Origin: Methylophilus sp. DW102
Lineage (GTDB): Bacteria; Pseudomonadota; Gammaproteobacteria; Burkholderiales; Methylophilaceae
Direction of reading: 5' to 3'
DNA: 64,000 nt
Assembly (NCBI RefSeq): GCF_037076555.1
Contig: NZ_AP029023.1
Coordinates: 2,480,001-2,544,000 of the forward strand
Shown: in pieces, positions 18,985 through 27,535 of the stretch
How positions within the stretch are numbered: the stretch's first letter is position 1
Layout of the letters: each line of letters opens with the position of its first letter
Position numbers and translations under genes: made by a program
Notes under the pieces: generated by a model
The model's input: only the letters and a program-made list of their open reading frames with translations
Databases searched by the model: none
What the model was told of the DNA's origin: nothing

Positions 18985-19935
18985 TCACGCAATTGGAGCC
19001 AGCATGGCTATCACATCGTTCACTAACGGCATTAACCCAGCCCCACCGAGATTCATCGCAGGTGAAACTCGCCCTGCTGCCACTCCCGTGTAAGCTGGCT
19101 CAGTATCCGTATACAGGGCCACAACAGGCACATTTAATGCCGCGGCCAGGTGAGAAAGCCCGGTATCAACACCAACAGCGAACCGCACATGAACCATGCG
19201 ACGAGCGAGTGTTTGCAGATCCATTTGGGGCAGTACCAGCGCATCTGGCACTTGCCCTGCAATGCGTAATGCACGTTGATGCTCCATGTCGTTGCCCCAA
19301 GGCAGCCACATTTGCAATCCTTGCCGCGCATAATACTGCCCCAAGGCAACCCAATGAGTTTCTGGCCATAGTTTGCTATCGCGGCTGGTAGCATGGAGAG
19401 CGAGAAATGCCATGCTATTAGCATCTGGACATTGCGCAGACAGTCCGTAATTGGGTTTTTCCAATGGCATCGCATAATGAAGTGCGCTGGCCGCCAGGGT
19501 GCGCATCCGAATCACGGCATGCTGCCGGTAGGGAATCGCATAGGTGTGCTGATAAAAGCGGCTGGCCAGGGGCTCACGAATGGAATGTCGATCATAGCCA
19601 TGGCGCGGACCACGCGCCCAGGTGGCCATCACCGCACTTTTGAGCAGGCCTTGCAAATCCAGCACGGCATCATAAGGTTGAGCCGCGACAGCCTGTTTGA
19701 CTACCGAAATTTCACGCCAGGTCTGCCAACGCCACCACTGCTTGCGCCAGCGGCGCACCGCGACGGTAAACACCTGTTTTACCTGCGGGTGCAATCTTGG
19801 AATATCGGCAAAACTTTCTTCTACCAGCCAGTCAATCTGCGCATCGGGATGATGCTGCAAGAGATCCTCCACCACCGGCAAAGCGTGGATAACATCCCCC
19901 ATAGAGGTGGTTTTGACGATCAAGATGCGTTTCAT
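18985..19935 (-). CDS. waaC: Lipopolysaccharide heptosyltransferase I
   Basis: Adds the first L-glycero-D-manno-heptose to Kdo of lipid A at the cytoplasmic face of the inner membrane. The start MKRILIVKTTSMGDVIHALP (glycosyltransferase family 9 signature) is at 19935; upstream codons to 20100 lie inside waaG on the other strand and are dismissed. DWLVEESFADIP, VLDLQGLLKSA and the C-terminal GVDTGLSHLAAAL..P.VALY.DT with the ADP-heptose site are all visible. The 316 aa fit the family. It is divergent from waaG, with 30 bp between the two start codons. Confidence 0.94.
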   Translation of the reverse strand: MKRILIVKTTSMGDVIHALPVVEDLLQHHPDAQIDWLVEESFADIPRLHPQVKQVFTVAVRRWRKQWWRWQTWREISVVKQAVAAQPYDAVLDLQGLLKSAVMATWARGPRHGYDRHSIREPLASRFYQHTYAIPYRQHAVIRMRTLAASALHYAMPLEKPNYGLSAQCPDANSMAFLALHATSRDSKLWPETHWVALGQYYARQGLQMWLPWGNDMEHQRALRIAGQVPDALVLPQMDLQTLARRMVHVRFAVGVDTGLSHLAAALNVPVVALYTDTEPAYTGVAAGRVSPAMNLGGAGLMPLVNDVIAMLAPIA

Positions 19936-19965
19936 GGCCGCTATTTTCGCATACAATGCCAGCGC

Positions 19966-21096
19966 ATGAAGTTTGCGTTTCTCATATTCAAATACTTTCC
20001 CTACGGCGGTGTGCAGCGCGACATGCTGCGTATTGCCCGCGACTGTGTGGCATTGGGACACGAAGTCACCATTTTTACCGGCGAATGGCGTGGCGAACAA
20101 CCATCAGGCATACACATCCGCTTGCTCAAGGCCCGCGGTTGGCTCAATCATCACCGACACACCTCGCTGATCCGCCAGATGCAGCAAAAGATTGCGCAAG
20201 GCCAGTTTGACCGTATTGTCGGCTTTAACCGCATGCCGGGGCTGGATGTCTATTTCGCCGCCGATCCCTGCTATGCCGAACGTATGTCACGCGAACCCTG
20301 GTATAAAAAACTGTCTGGTCGTTACCGTTTTTTTTCTGCCATGGAGCAAGCCGTGTTTAGCCCCCAGGCAGGCACACAAATTTTGCTGCTTAACCAGCAT
20401 GACCAGGCGATTTTTCAGCGTTGGTATGGTACCGACCAGGCGCGCTTTCACCTGATCCCGCCCAATATCCCGCTGCAGCGATTTGCTGACATGCCCACCA
20501 GGGATCACCGCGCCTACGTGCGCCAGACGTTTGCGTTACCAGAAGACGCCATCGTCTTGCTCACCGTCGGCTCGGCTTTTTTGCGCAAAGGCGTAGACCG
20601 TGCAATCAACGCCTTGAGCAGCCTGCCAGAGACACTCAAGCAACGTTGCTGGCTAATCGCCGTCGGAGAGTTTGAATCCAGCAGCAATATGCAGGCCTAT
20701 GCCGCCGAGCGTGGTGTCGCCGACCGTTGTATTGAAGCTGGGGGCCGCCCGGATATCCCGGCGCTCATGCTAGGCTGCGATGTGCTCATACACGCCGCGC
20801 GCTCAGAGCTGGCCGGGATCGTCCTCATTGAAGCGATGACGGCCGGTTTGCCGCAATTGGTGACCAGTGTGTGCGGCTATGCGAGCTATGTTGCCGCCGC
20901 CGGGGCAGGAGAAGTATTGCCTGAACCGTTTGATCATGCCGTGATGAACCGCACTTTGCAGACCATGCTCACCAGCTTGCCGCAACAACGCTGGGGCCAA
21001 CAGGCCCGCGCATACGTCGCCCAACTGGCCGCCAAACAGGTCTCAGCGCCTGAAGCCCGTATCATTGAGGCTTCTTCAACCCGCCGCCCGCTTTAA
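19966..21096 (+). CDS. waaG: LPS core glycosyltransferase family 4, WaaG-like
   Basis: Peripheral-membrane glycosyltransferase that adds the first hexose to the heptose region of the LPS core (UDP-glucose:heptose alpha-1,3-glucosyltransferase in enterics). MKFAFLIFKYFPYGGVQRDMLRIA matches the WaaG start closely, followed by GHEVTIFTGEW and a C-terminal GT4 nucleotide-sugar site LARSELAGIVLIEAM.AGLP (here ARSELAGIVLIEAMTAGLP). From the ATG at 19966 it has 376 aa; the longer open frame upstream is the shadow of waaC. Sugar specificity in this organism is not known. Confidence 0.88.
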   Translation: MKFAFLIFKYFPYGGVQRDMLRIARDCVALGHEVTIFTGEWRGEQPSGIHIRLLKARGWLNHHRHTSLIRQMQQKIAQGQFDRIVGFNRMPGLDVYFAADPCYAERMSREPWYKKLSGRYRFFSAMEQAVFSPQAGTQILLLNQHDQAIFQRWYGTDQARFHLIPPNIPLQRFADMPTRDHRAYVRQTFALPEDAIVLLTVGSAFLRKGVDRAINALSSLPETLKQRCWLIAVGEFESSSNMQAYAAERGVADRCIEAGGRPDIPALMLGCDVLIHAARSELAGIVLIEAMTAGLPQLVTSVCGYASYVAAAGAGEVLPEPFDHAVMNRTLQTMLTSLPQQRWGQQARAYVAQLAAKQVSAPEARIIEASSTRRPL

Positions 21097-21100
21097 CCGA

Positions 21101-22153
21101 TTAAGGCGCAGCGGGTCGCCCGGCCTTAAACGGCAGATGCCGCAGCTGGTCCGCCGCCGCCTTGCTGGCTTCACTGCGCTTCAAGGCATAGGCTTTGGCC
21201 TGCTCAAGTAAGGCCGCAGAAGGCAGCTTGGGGTCCTCAGACAAGCGGGACAGTTTTTCAAAGCTTTCTTCATAAGGCGTGGCGACCTGTGCGTCAATCT
21301 GTGCTGCCATTTCATCAAAACTGACACTGCCCTCACGCCCTTCAAGCATGATCTGCTGCCATTTGTGCTGAGCCTGCTGGTCAACCTGATTCAGCTTTTG
21401 CAATTGCTTTTGAATCGCCACCTCTTGCCGCCAGCGATATTTGGGTGCCGGCAAATGCGTCAGCAAACCCAGCACGACCAGCGCCCAGGCCAGCCCTGCC
21501 AAAGCTTGCGATATAGTGATAGCGGGCGAGCCACGTAAAAAAGCGGGCAACATGAGCAAGCCCAGCACGCCGCCGGTCAAAAACCCGCCAATATGCGCAG
21601 AGTTATCAATGCCGGGGATCACATAGCCCATGCCTATGGTCAACGCTGAAAAGAGCATGCCTCCCCAGAACAACCAGCGAAATTCAACTTGCTGCATCTG
21701 GTGTCTGGCAACCCAGAGATAGACCAGCAACGCGCCATAGATGCCAAAAATCGCCCCAGAGGCCCCACCTGACACCGCCTGATTGCCCTGAACCACCAGC
21801 GACAACAGATTACCGCCTATGCCGCTGATCAGGTAAATCAAGAGAAAGCGTGCAGAGCCGAACATGCGTTCGACCAGCTTGCCGCCATCCCACAAGGCCA
21901 GCATATTCATGCCCAGATGCACGGCGCCAAAGTGTAAAAACATCGCGCTGCCCAAGCGCCACCACTGACCATCGGCCGTGGCTGGGGCAAAATTGGCGCC
22001 CCAGGTCAGCTGTACTGTATTGGGCGAGTGCCAAAACCCGGCGCCACCAAACAGCATGAGCACGAACACCAGCACATTAAGCGCAATCAAGGTGCGCGTC
22101 ATCGGCGGCACAGGTGCGCGCAGCTCAATGCGAGGGGTGGGTGAAGCGAGCAT
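21101..22153 (-). CDS. Rhomboid-family intramembrane serine protease
   Basis: Six or more hydrophobic segments with the rhomboid catalytic dyad: Ser in GGASGAIFG near residue 133 and His in NSAHIGG near residue 186; the upstream H..GA.HLGMN.LAL motif (HFGAVHLGMNMLAL) is also present. The 350 aa include a hydrophilic C-terminal extension of about 115 residues, rich in Gln, Lys and Glu, that ordinary bacterial rhomboids lack and which may form a cytosolic coiled coil. The ATG directly follows the bioD stop, so it is cotranscribed at the end of the biotin operon, although a role in biotin synthesis is not expected. Substrate unknown. Confidence 0.9.
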   Translation of the reverse strand: MLASPTPRIELRAPVPPMTRTLIALNVLVFVLMLFGGAGFWHSPNTVQLTWGANFAPATADGQWWRLGSAMFLHFGAVHLGMNMLALWDGGKLVERMFGSARFLLIYLISGIGGNLLSLVVQGNQAVSGGASGAIFGIYGALLVYLWVARHQMQQVEFRWLFWGGMLFSALTIGMGYVIPGIDNSAHIGGFLTGGVLGLLMLPAFLRGSPAITISQALAGLAWALVVLGLLTHLPAPKYRWRQEVAIQKQLQKLNQVDQQAQHKWQQIMLEGREGSVSFDEMAAQIDAQVATPYEESFEKLSRLSEDPKLPSAALLEQAKAYALKRSEASKAAADQLRHLPFKAGRPAAP

Positions 22154-22801
22154 CTAGGCGAGTGACTCCTGAAAAGGCACCTGCAACAAGGGCGGCTGTT
22201 GCAAGCTGTCGATTAAGGTTTGCAGGTTTTCTTCTGGCATAGACATCTGCGGATCAATCCTGTTCGCGACCCAGCCACAACACGCTATCTGCCGCGACTT
22301 GAGCCCCTCTGCCGTCAGCAGCGCATGATTGATACAGCCCAGGCGCATGCCGACCACCATCAGCGCAGGCAATTGCAGGGCCTGAATCAAATCGGCCATG
22401 CTGTGCGTCTGGTTTAAAGGCACCAGCAAGCCCCCTGCGCCTTCCACAATCACCACATCGGCCAGCGTGGTCAGTTGTGCATAGGCAGCTTGAATGACCT
22501 CAAACTGAATCTCCACGCCGGCTTGCGCAGCGGCGATATGGGGCGCAATGGCCGGTGTAAAGCGGTAGGGATTAATCAGTTCAGCAGGTGCTGTCACGTT
22601 GGAGGCGGCAGTCAGTAAACGCACGTCTTCATTTTGCCAGCGGCCATCCAGCCACTCGCAACCGGAAGCCACCGGCTTCATGCCGATCACCGTCTTGCCT
22701 TGCGCAATCAACTGCTGCATCAAACGAACGGTGACTGTGGTTTTACCGACACCGGTATCGGTGCCAGTGACAAAAAAACGTGAAGGCAGCGGCTGCATCA
22801 T
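22154..22801 (-). CDS. bioD: Dethiobiotin synthetase
   Basis: ATP-dependent carboxylation and ring closure of 7,8-diaminopelargonate to dethiobiotin. The P-loop FVTGTDTGVGKTT is at residues 10-22, followed by MKPVASG near residue 41 and VEGAGGLLVPL near residue 120. The length of 215 aa is slightly short of the common 220-230 but complete. The start overlaps the bioC stop by 4 nt (ATGA type), so translation is coupled. M1 and M2 are both possible starts. Confidence 0.96.
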   Translation of the reverse strand: MMQPLPSRFFVTGTDTGVGKTTVTVRLMQQLIAQGKTVIGMKPVASGCEWLDGRWQNEDVRLLTAASNVTAPAELINPYRFTPAIAPHIAAAQAGVEIQFEVIQAAYAQLTTLADVVIVEGAGGLLVPLNQTHSMADLIQALQLPALMVVGMRLGCINHALLTAEGLKSRQIACCGWVANRIDPQMSMPEENLQTLIDSLQQPPLLQVPFQESLA

Positions 22802-23676
22802 GCTCCCTGCGTGGCGGGTTTGCGCGACATGAATTGCACCGGACTGGTCCCGGGTGCCGTGTAGGGCTGGCTCCCGGTCCAGGCATGTACAAACACCACT
22901 TCATAGGTGGCGGGCAATTTACCCTGGTGGCGAAAAGCCTCATAGCCCTGACGCAATTGCTGCAAAAAGCCCTTGCCACTCAAGCCCTTGGCACGCCCCG
23001 CCGTCGCATTATGTGCGCCAATCGCTTTGAGGTCGCGCATCACAGATTCCACCGTATCGTAGGTCAGGGTGTAATGCATCACATCCAGCACCGGCGCGCT
23101 AAAGCCAGCCCGCGTCAGTGCATCGCCAATATCATGCATGTCAATAAAACGGCTGACATGGGTGTGCCCATGACCAGAGGCTGCACGCAGTTCTTTCAGC
23201 GTATCCGGTCCCAAGGTGGCAAACATGAGCAGCCCGTTGGGTTTCAGCACACGCCTGAATTCTTGCAATACGGTGTCCATGTCGTTACACCATTGCACGG
23301 CCAGGTTGGACCATACCATATCAACACTGGCGGTCGCCAACGGCATGGCTTCAATGTCGGCACACACCATTTGTGGTTTGGCCTGCCAGAAGCGATACCA
23401 GGGAAACAGCGTTTTCGTGCGGGCCAGCATGCCTTCGGCAATATCCAGCGCCACCCCTCTTGCCTGCTTAAAGTGTTTGAGCAAGGCATACAAGCCATGA
23501 CCGGTGCCGCAACCTGCATCCAGAATCACCGCAGGCGCCAGCTTGACCACGTCCAGACGGCTCAACATTTCCTCACGTACCTGGCGCTGCAAAATGGCGG
23601 CGGCATCATACTGTTTGGCCGCACGGTGAAACGACTGGCGCATGCGCGTCTTGTCGATCTGATAAACATCCTGCAT
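22798..23676 (-). CDS. bioC: Malonyl-[acyl-carrier protein] O-methyltransferase
   Basis: SAM-dependent methyltransferase that disguises malonyl-ACP as its methyl ester so that fatty-acid synthase can build pimeloyl-ACP. The SAM site VILDAGCGTGHGLYAL is near residue 52, with DIAEGML and a later MVWSNLAVQWCND stretch that fits BioC, as does the N-terminal SFHRAAKQYD. The 292 aa are a little longer than E. coli BioC (251). The ATG follows the bioH stop without a gap. Confidence 0.94.
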   Translation of the reverse strand: MQDVYQIDKTRMRQSFHRAAKQYDAAAILQRQVREEMLSRLDVVKLAPAVILDAGCGTGHGLYALLKHFKQARGVALDIAEGMLARTKTLFPWYRFWQAKPQMVCADIEAMPLATASVDMVWSNLAVQWCNDMDTVLQEFRRVLKPNGLLMFATLGPDTLKELRAASGHGHTHVSRFIDMHDIGDALTRAGFSAPVLDVMHYTLTYDTVESVMRDLKAIGAHNATAGRAKGLSGKGFLQQLRQGYEAFRHQGKLPATYEVVFVHAWTGSQPYTAPGTSPVQFMSRKPATQGA

Positions 23677-24468
23677 TTAATGCTCCCCGGCGCGCACAGC
23701 GGGCTCATCCGCCATAAAGGCTTCCACCGCTTCGCAAAAAGCTTCCGCATGTGACAAAAAGGGCGCATGTGCCGCCCCGGCGATCACGCGCAAATGGGCA
23801 CGCTGCAAATGCATGGCCAGCCAGTGCGCTGCCGAGACCGGCGCCAGCGTGTCTCTATCCCCGTGAATGATCAGCGCGGGCTGGAACAAGCGCCCGACCT
23901 CTTCGCGCAGATCCGTCTGCATCAAGATATCCAGGGCCTGATTCAGGCTATCCTGGGTAGGGCTAGGTTTGGCACCAAACGCAATACGCAATTGGCGTAC
24001 CGTGCTGCGCGCATCTTTGGCATGCATGCATTGCAGGGTCAAGAAATTGAGCAAGGTGGCATTAAAGTCTTGCGCAAACCGCTCGTTGAACTGCTCAAAA
24101 TGGCGGGCTGCAATACCATGTGGCCAGTCTGGTTTACTGACAAAACAGGGGTTGGTCCCCACCAGAATCAGCTTCTCTACCCGGTCGGGTTGATTGAGGG
24201 CAATTTGCTGCGCAACCAGGCCGCCCAGCGACCAGCCTAAAATGGTGGACACGCCGGGGATTTCCTCAGCGACCGCTTCGGCCAGGCTATGCAAGTGATA
24301 AGGATAAACCGGACGGCTCTGGCCCATGCCGGGCAAATCCACCAGAAACAGTCGAAAATGGGTGGACAGCCGCTTGGTAACCCGTTCCCATACCGCACTG
24401 TTCATGCCCCAACCATGGAGCATTACCAGCGGTTTGCCTTGCCCCATGATTTCGATAAAACAACTCAT
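23677..24468 (-). CDS. bioH: Pimeloyl-[acyl-carrier protein] methyl ester esterase
   Basis: Alpha/beta hydrolase that cleaves the methyl ester from pimeloyl-ACP methyl ester and so ends the BioC/BioH route. The elements are the oxyanion turn HGWGMNSAVW, the nucleophile elbow GWSLGG, an Asp in HGDRDTLAP and a His in GAAHAPFLSH. The 263 aa match BioH. It overlaps bioF by 4 nt. Its position between bioF and bioC supports the assignment over a generic hydrolase. Confidence 0.94.
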   Translation of the reverse strand: MSCFIEIMGQGKPLVMLHGWGMNSAVWERVTKRLSTHFRLFLVDLPGMGQSRPVYPYHLHSLAEAVAEEIPGVSTILGWSLGGLVAQQIALNQPDRVEKLILVGTNPCFVSKPDWPHGIAARHFEQFNERFAQDFNATLLNFLTLQCMHAKDARSTVRQLRIAFGAKPSPTQDSLNQALDILMQTDLREEVGRLFQPALIIHGDRDTLAPVSAAHWLAMHLQRAHLRVIAGAAHAPFLSHAEAFCEAVEAFMADEPAVRAGEH

Positions 24469-25649
24469 GCCACCGCCCCGATAGCTAACTCGCGTTCAGC
24501 ATCGTGCAAGGCTTGAATCAGCGCCCTGACGTCGGACTCACGATGGGCTGCCGACAGGGAAATCCGCAGGCGGGAAGTATTGACCGGCACGGTTGGGGGC
24601 CGGATTGCCGGCACCAGAATGCCACGCGCCTGCAAATACTGGCTCAATGCCAGCGCCTCATGGTTATCGCCCACCACCAGTGGCTGGATAGCGGTTTCTG
24701 ACGGCAGCAAGTGCCAACGGGTGAGTGAAAGCTCACTCTTGAGCAGCGCAATCATGTCAAACAATTGCTTTCTGCGCGCATCACCCTGCTCTATCTCTTT
24801 CACTGAAGCCAGCAAGGCGGCGGACAGCGGTGGTGGCGCAGGCGTGGTGTAGATATAACTGTTGGCGTGCTGAATCAGGTAATCAATCACGATTTGTTGG
24901 CCTGCTACAAAAGCACCCGCCACACCCGCGGCTTTGCCAAGGGTGCCCATCATGATCAGGCGTGGTGACTGCAGCCCCAGATGCTTGAGCGAGCCACGCC
25001 CTTGCGGACCGAGCACACCAAAACCGTGCGCATCATCCACATACAAATAGGCATCGTAGCGTTCACAGAGCGCAAGATACTCAGCCAGCGGCGCAATATC
25101 GCCATCCATACTGAACACCGCATCAGCGGTAACCAGTTTGTGACGGGCCGTGCTGGCTTGCAATAATTTTTCCAAGGCTGCCACGTCATTGTGCGGAAAG
25201 CGATGATGTGTGGCACGTGACAAAAATGCGCCATCATTCAGACAGGCATGATTCAGCTTGTCCGAGAACACGGCATCTTCACGCCCCATCAAGGCACTGA
25301 CGACGCCAATATTCGCCATGTATCCGGTGGAAAACAGCAAGGCTGCCGGTTGCCCGACAAAAGCCGCCAGCGCCTGCTCTAACTGATCATGATAGCGGTG
25401 ATGACCGGTAATCAGATTGGAGGCGCCACTGCCCACGCCCGCTTCGGCAGCGGCTTGTTGCAAAGCGGCCACCAGCGCAGCATCGTTGGCCAGGCCCAGA
25501 TAATCATTGCTGCAAAACGACAAAAATGGCTGGCCATTGGCGGTGATATGCTCGGCCTGTGGTGAATCCAGCAAGCGGCGTTGACGCATCAGGCCCAGTG
25601 TTTGCCGTTTTTCCAGATCGGCCCGTAAAGACTCCAGCAGATCGCTCAT
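24465..25649 (-). CDS. bioF: 8-amino-7-oxononanoate synthase
   Basis: PLP-dependent condensation of pimeloyl-ACP with alanine, the first step of the biotin ring pathway. SNDYLGLA near residue 47, TGHHRYHDQLE, DDAHGFGVLGP.GRG and the PLP-lysine segment MGTLGKAAGVAGAF are the alpha-oxoamine synthase landmarks. The length is 394 aa. It directly follows bioB, with the bioB stop next to its start codon. Confidence 0.97.
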   Translation of the reverse strand: MSDLLESLRADLEKRQTLGLMRQRRLLDSPQAEHITANGQPFLSFCSNDYLGLANDAALVAALQQAAAEAGVGSGASNLITGHHRYHDQLEQALAAFVGQPAALLFSTGYMANIGVVSALMGREDAVFSDKLNHACLNDGAFLSRATHHRFPHNDVAALEKLLQASTARHKLVTADAVFSMDGDIAPLAEYLALCERYDAYLYVDDAHGFGVLGPQGRGSLKHLGLQSPRLIMMGTLGKAAGVAGAFVAGQQIVIDYLIQHANSYIYTTPAPPPLSAALLASVKEIEQGDARRKQLFDMIALLKSELSLTRWHLLPSETAIQPLVVGDNHEALALSQYLQARGILVPAIRPPTVPVNTSRLRISLSAAHRESDVRALIQALHDAERELAIGAVA

Positions 25650-26681
25650 TTAGATTTTCTTCAAGCCTAATTTGGCAAACAGGGCATTGTCAGACTCAAC
25701 CTCAGGGTTACCGGTCGTCAGTAATTTTTCACCGTAAAAAATACTGTTGGCCCCGGCATGGAAGCACAAGGTCTGCACGGCTTCGCCCATGCTCTGGCGG
25801 CCCGCTGACAAGCGGACAAAGCTGGTCGGCATGGTGATGCGGGCGATGGCGATGGTACGCACAAACTCCAGCGGATCCAATGGGTCGGTGCCATGCAAAG
25901 GCGTGCCTTCCACTTGGGTTAACAAGTTGATGGGCACGCTTTCCGGCGGTTGCTCCATATTGGCCAACTGGGCAATCAGGCCCGCGCGCTGCGCACGGGT
26001 TTCGCCCATGCCAATAATGCCGCCGCTGCACACATTGATATTCATGCTGCGCACGCGGTCCAGGGTGTCCAGACGGTCCTGATACGTCCGCGTGGTAATC
26101 ACATCGCCATAGAACTCGGGCGCGGTATCCAGGTTATGGTTGTAATAATCCAGCCCAGCCTCTTTCAGTTGCTCGGCTTGCCCATCCTTGAGCATGCCCA
26201 GCGTGGCACAGGTTTGCAGCCCCATCGCCTTCACTTCAGAGATCATTTTGAGTACAGGCTCCAGGTCGCGCTGCTTGGGTCCGCGCCAGGCGGCTCCCAT
26301 ACAGAAACGGCTGGCACCGCTTTCTTTGGCCGCTTTGGCTGCGGCCAGCACCTCGTCCAACTGCATCAAGGGCTCGTTTTCAACCTCGGTATGATAACGC
26401 GCAGCTTGCGGGCAATAGCCGCAGTCTTCGGAACAGCCGCCCGTTTTAATCGACAGCAGTGTGCTGACCTGCACGGCGTTTGGATCAAAATGCTCCCTAT
26501 GCACAGTGTGCGCTCTGTGCAGCAAATCATTGAACGGCAATTCAAACAGTGCCATGATATCTGCAACGCGCCAGCGCTCAACCGTTGGATGACAGGAAGC
26601 TGCAGGCTTCAAGCCATCCAGATTAATGACGGAGGTTTGCATTTCGGTGCCACAAGCAGTAGCAGAGGTGTGTTGTTCCAT
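25650..26681 (-). CDS. bioB: Biotin synthase
   Basis: Radical-SAM enzyme that inserts sulfur into dethiobiotin using one [4Fe-4S] and one [2Fe-2S] cluster. The SAM-cluster motif [10 protein letters not shown] is near residue 83, followed by the YYNHNLDT and GGIIGMGE segments. The ATG at 26681 is chosen; a GTG at 26690 in frame is also possible. It has 343 aa and an unusual 40-residue hydrophilic N-terminal tail. It is the first gene of the operon bioB-F-H-C-D-rhomboid, which lacks bioA; DAPA aminotransferase must be encoded elsewhere. Confidence 0.97.
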   Translation of the reverse strand: MEQHTSATACGTEMQTSVINLDGLKPAASCHPTVERWRVADIMALFELPFNDLLHRAHTVHREHFDPNAVQVSTLLSIKTGGCSEDCGYCPQAARYHTEVENEPLMQLDEVLAAAKAAKESGASRFCMGAAWRGPKQRDLEPVLKMISEVKAMGLQTCATLGMLKDGQAEQLKEAGLDYYNHNLDTAPEFYGDVITTRTYQDRLDTLDRVRSMNINVCSGGIIGMGETRAQRAGLIAQLANMEQPPESVPINLLTQVEGTPLHGTDPLDPLEFVRTIAIARITMPTSFVRLSAGRQSMGEAVQTLCFHAGANSIFYGEKLLTTGNPEVESDNALFAKLGLKKI

Positions 26682-26721
26682 AAGTCCCACGCATTAAAAA
26701 ATAGATGAATAATCCGGCCGA

Positions 26722-26750
26722 ATTATATGTTGTTTAAAATCATACGTGAA
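26722..26750 (-). promoter_or_regulatory. Probable sigma-70 promoter of the bio operon
   Basis: On the complementary strand TATAAT (26727-26722) is preceded at 17 nt by TTCACG (26750-26745). The start would lie near 26714, about 33 nt before the bioB ATG. The -35 overlaps the comF GTG. No palindromic BirA or BioR operator was recognised. Confidence 0.6.
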
Positions 26751-27525
26751 AAAATTTTACAACAGCTTAAAATTTAAACAAATCAACACCACTCACTGGT
26801 TGTCGCAGTGGCTGGCAACGACGCTGCCCTGCCCGCTGTGCCATCAAGCCCCAGGCGCTCGCCAACCTTCAGCGACTGACGAGCCAATCTCGCCTCCAAA
26901 CGGACTTTGTTTAGACTGCCAGGCCAGCCTGCCCTGGTACGAATCGCCGCGTTGCCCACAATGTGCCTTGCCAAATACGCGAGGTGAGTTGTGCGGCATC
27001 TGCTTACAGCACGCCCCCGCCTTTGACCAGACGCTGACCGTTTTTCGCTATGCCTATCCGCTAGATCGACTCTTGCATCAATTTAAATACCACCAGCAAT
27101 TGCCATGGGGGGCGCTATTGGCACAGGCCTGGCTATCCCGCCTGCCAGTGTTAACTACGAGCCAGCAGCCACCCGTTCTGGTGGCGATGCCCATGCACCT
27201 GAACCGCATCAAACAGCGTGGTTTTAATCATGCGCTTGAATTAGCCAAGCACTTGCAAAAGCAGTGGCAAATTCCGTTAAGGATAGACGGCTGTGAGCGA
27301 TTGATAGACACCCCAGCGCAAGCAGCGATGGACATGAAAACAAGAACCCGCAATCTACGCGGTGCCTTTGCGACCTCGCAGCGATGGCAAGGTCAGCATG
27401 TGATGATCGTGGATGATGTGATGACGACAGGAGCCAGCATGCATGCGCTGGCAAAAGTTTTTAAACAGGCGGGAGCTGCACAGGTGACGGCGCTCGTGCT
27501 GGCACGCACCCTCAAACAGGACTAG
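26746..27525 (+). CDS. comF: ComF-family phosphoribosyltransferase-like protein
   Basis: Member of the ComF/GntX family, needed for DNA uptake during natural transformation in several bacteria. Cys pairs CPLC, CLDC, CPQC and CGIC in the first 100 residues suggest a zinc ribbon; a type I PRTase fold follows, with MIVDDVMTTGAS as the PRPP-binding loop near residue 222. The start is the GTG at 26746; no ATG precedes the first Cys pair. The 259 aa are normal. It is divergent from bioB with 64 bp between starts. Together with the pilus genes it hints at competence, which is an inference only. Confidence 0.9.
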   Translation: MKKFYNSLKFKQINTTHWLSQWLATTLPCPLCHQAPGARQPSATDEPISPPNGLCLDCQASLPWYESPRCPQCALPNTRGELCGICLQHAPAFDQTLTVFRYAYPLDRLLHQFKYHQQLPWGALLAQAWLSRLPVLTTSQQPPVLVAMPMHLNRIKQRGFNHALELAKHLQKQWQIPLRIDGCERLIDTPAQAAMDMKTRTRNLRGAFATSQRWQGQHVMIVDDVMTTGASMHALAKVFKQAGAAQVTALVLARTLKQD

Positions 27526-27535
27526 CTAGCACAGA

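Noticed and set aside
19393..19965. 573-nt N-terminal extension of the waaG frame
   Set aside because: It is antisense to the 3' two thirds of waaC, encodes no known domain, and the WaaG family start is at 19966.
22780..23754. 324-codon frame antisense to bioC
   Set aside because: Shadow of bioC and the adjoining ends of bioD and bioH; no start signal or family resemblance.
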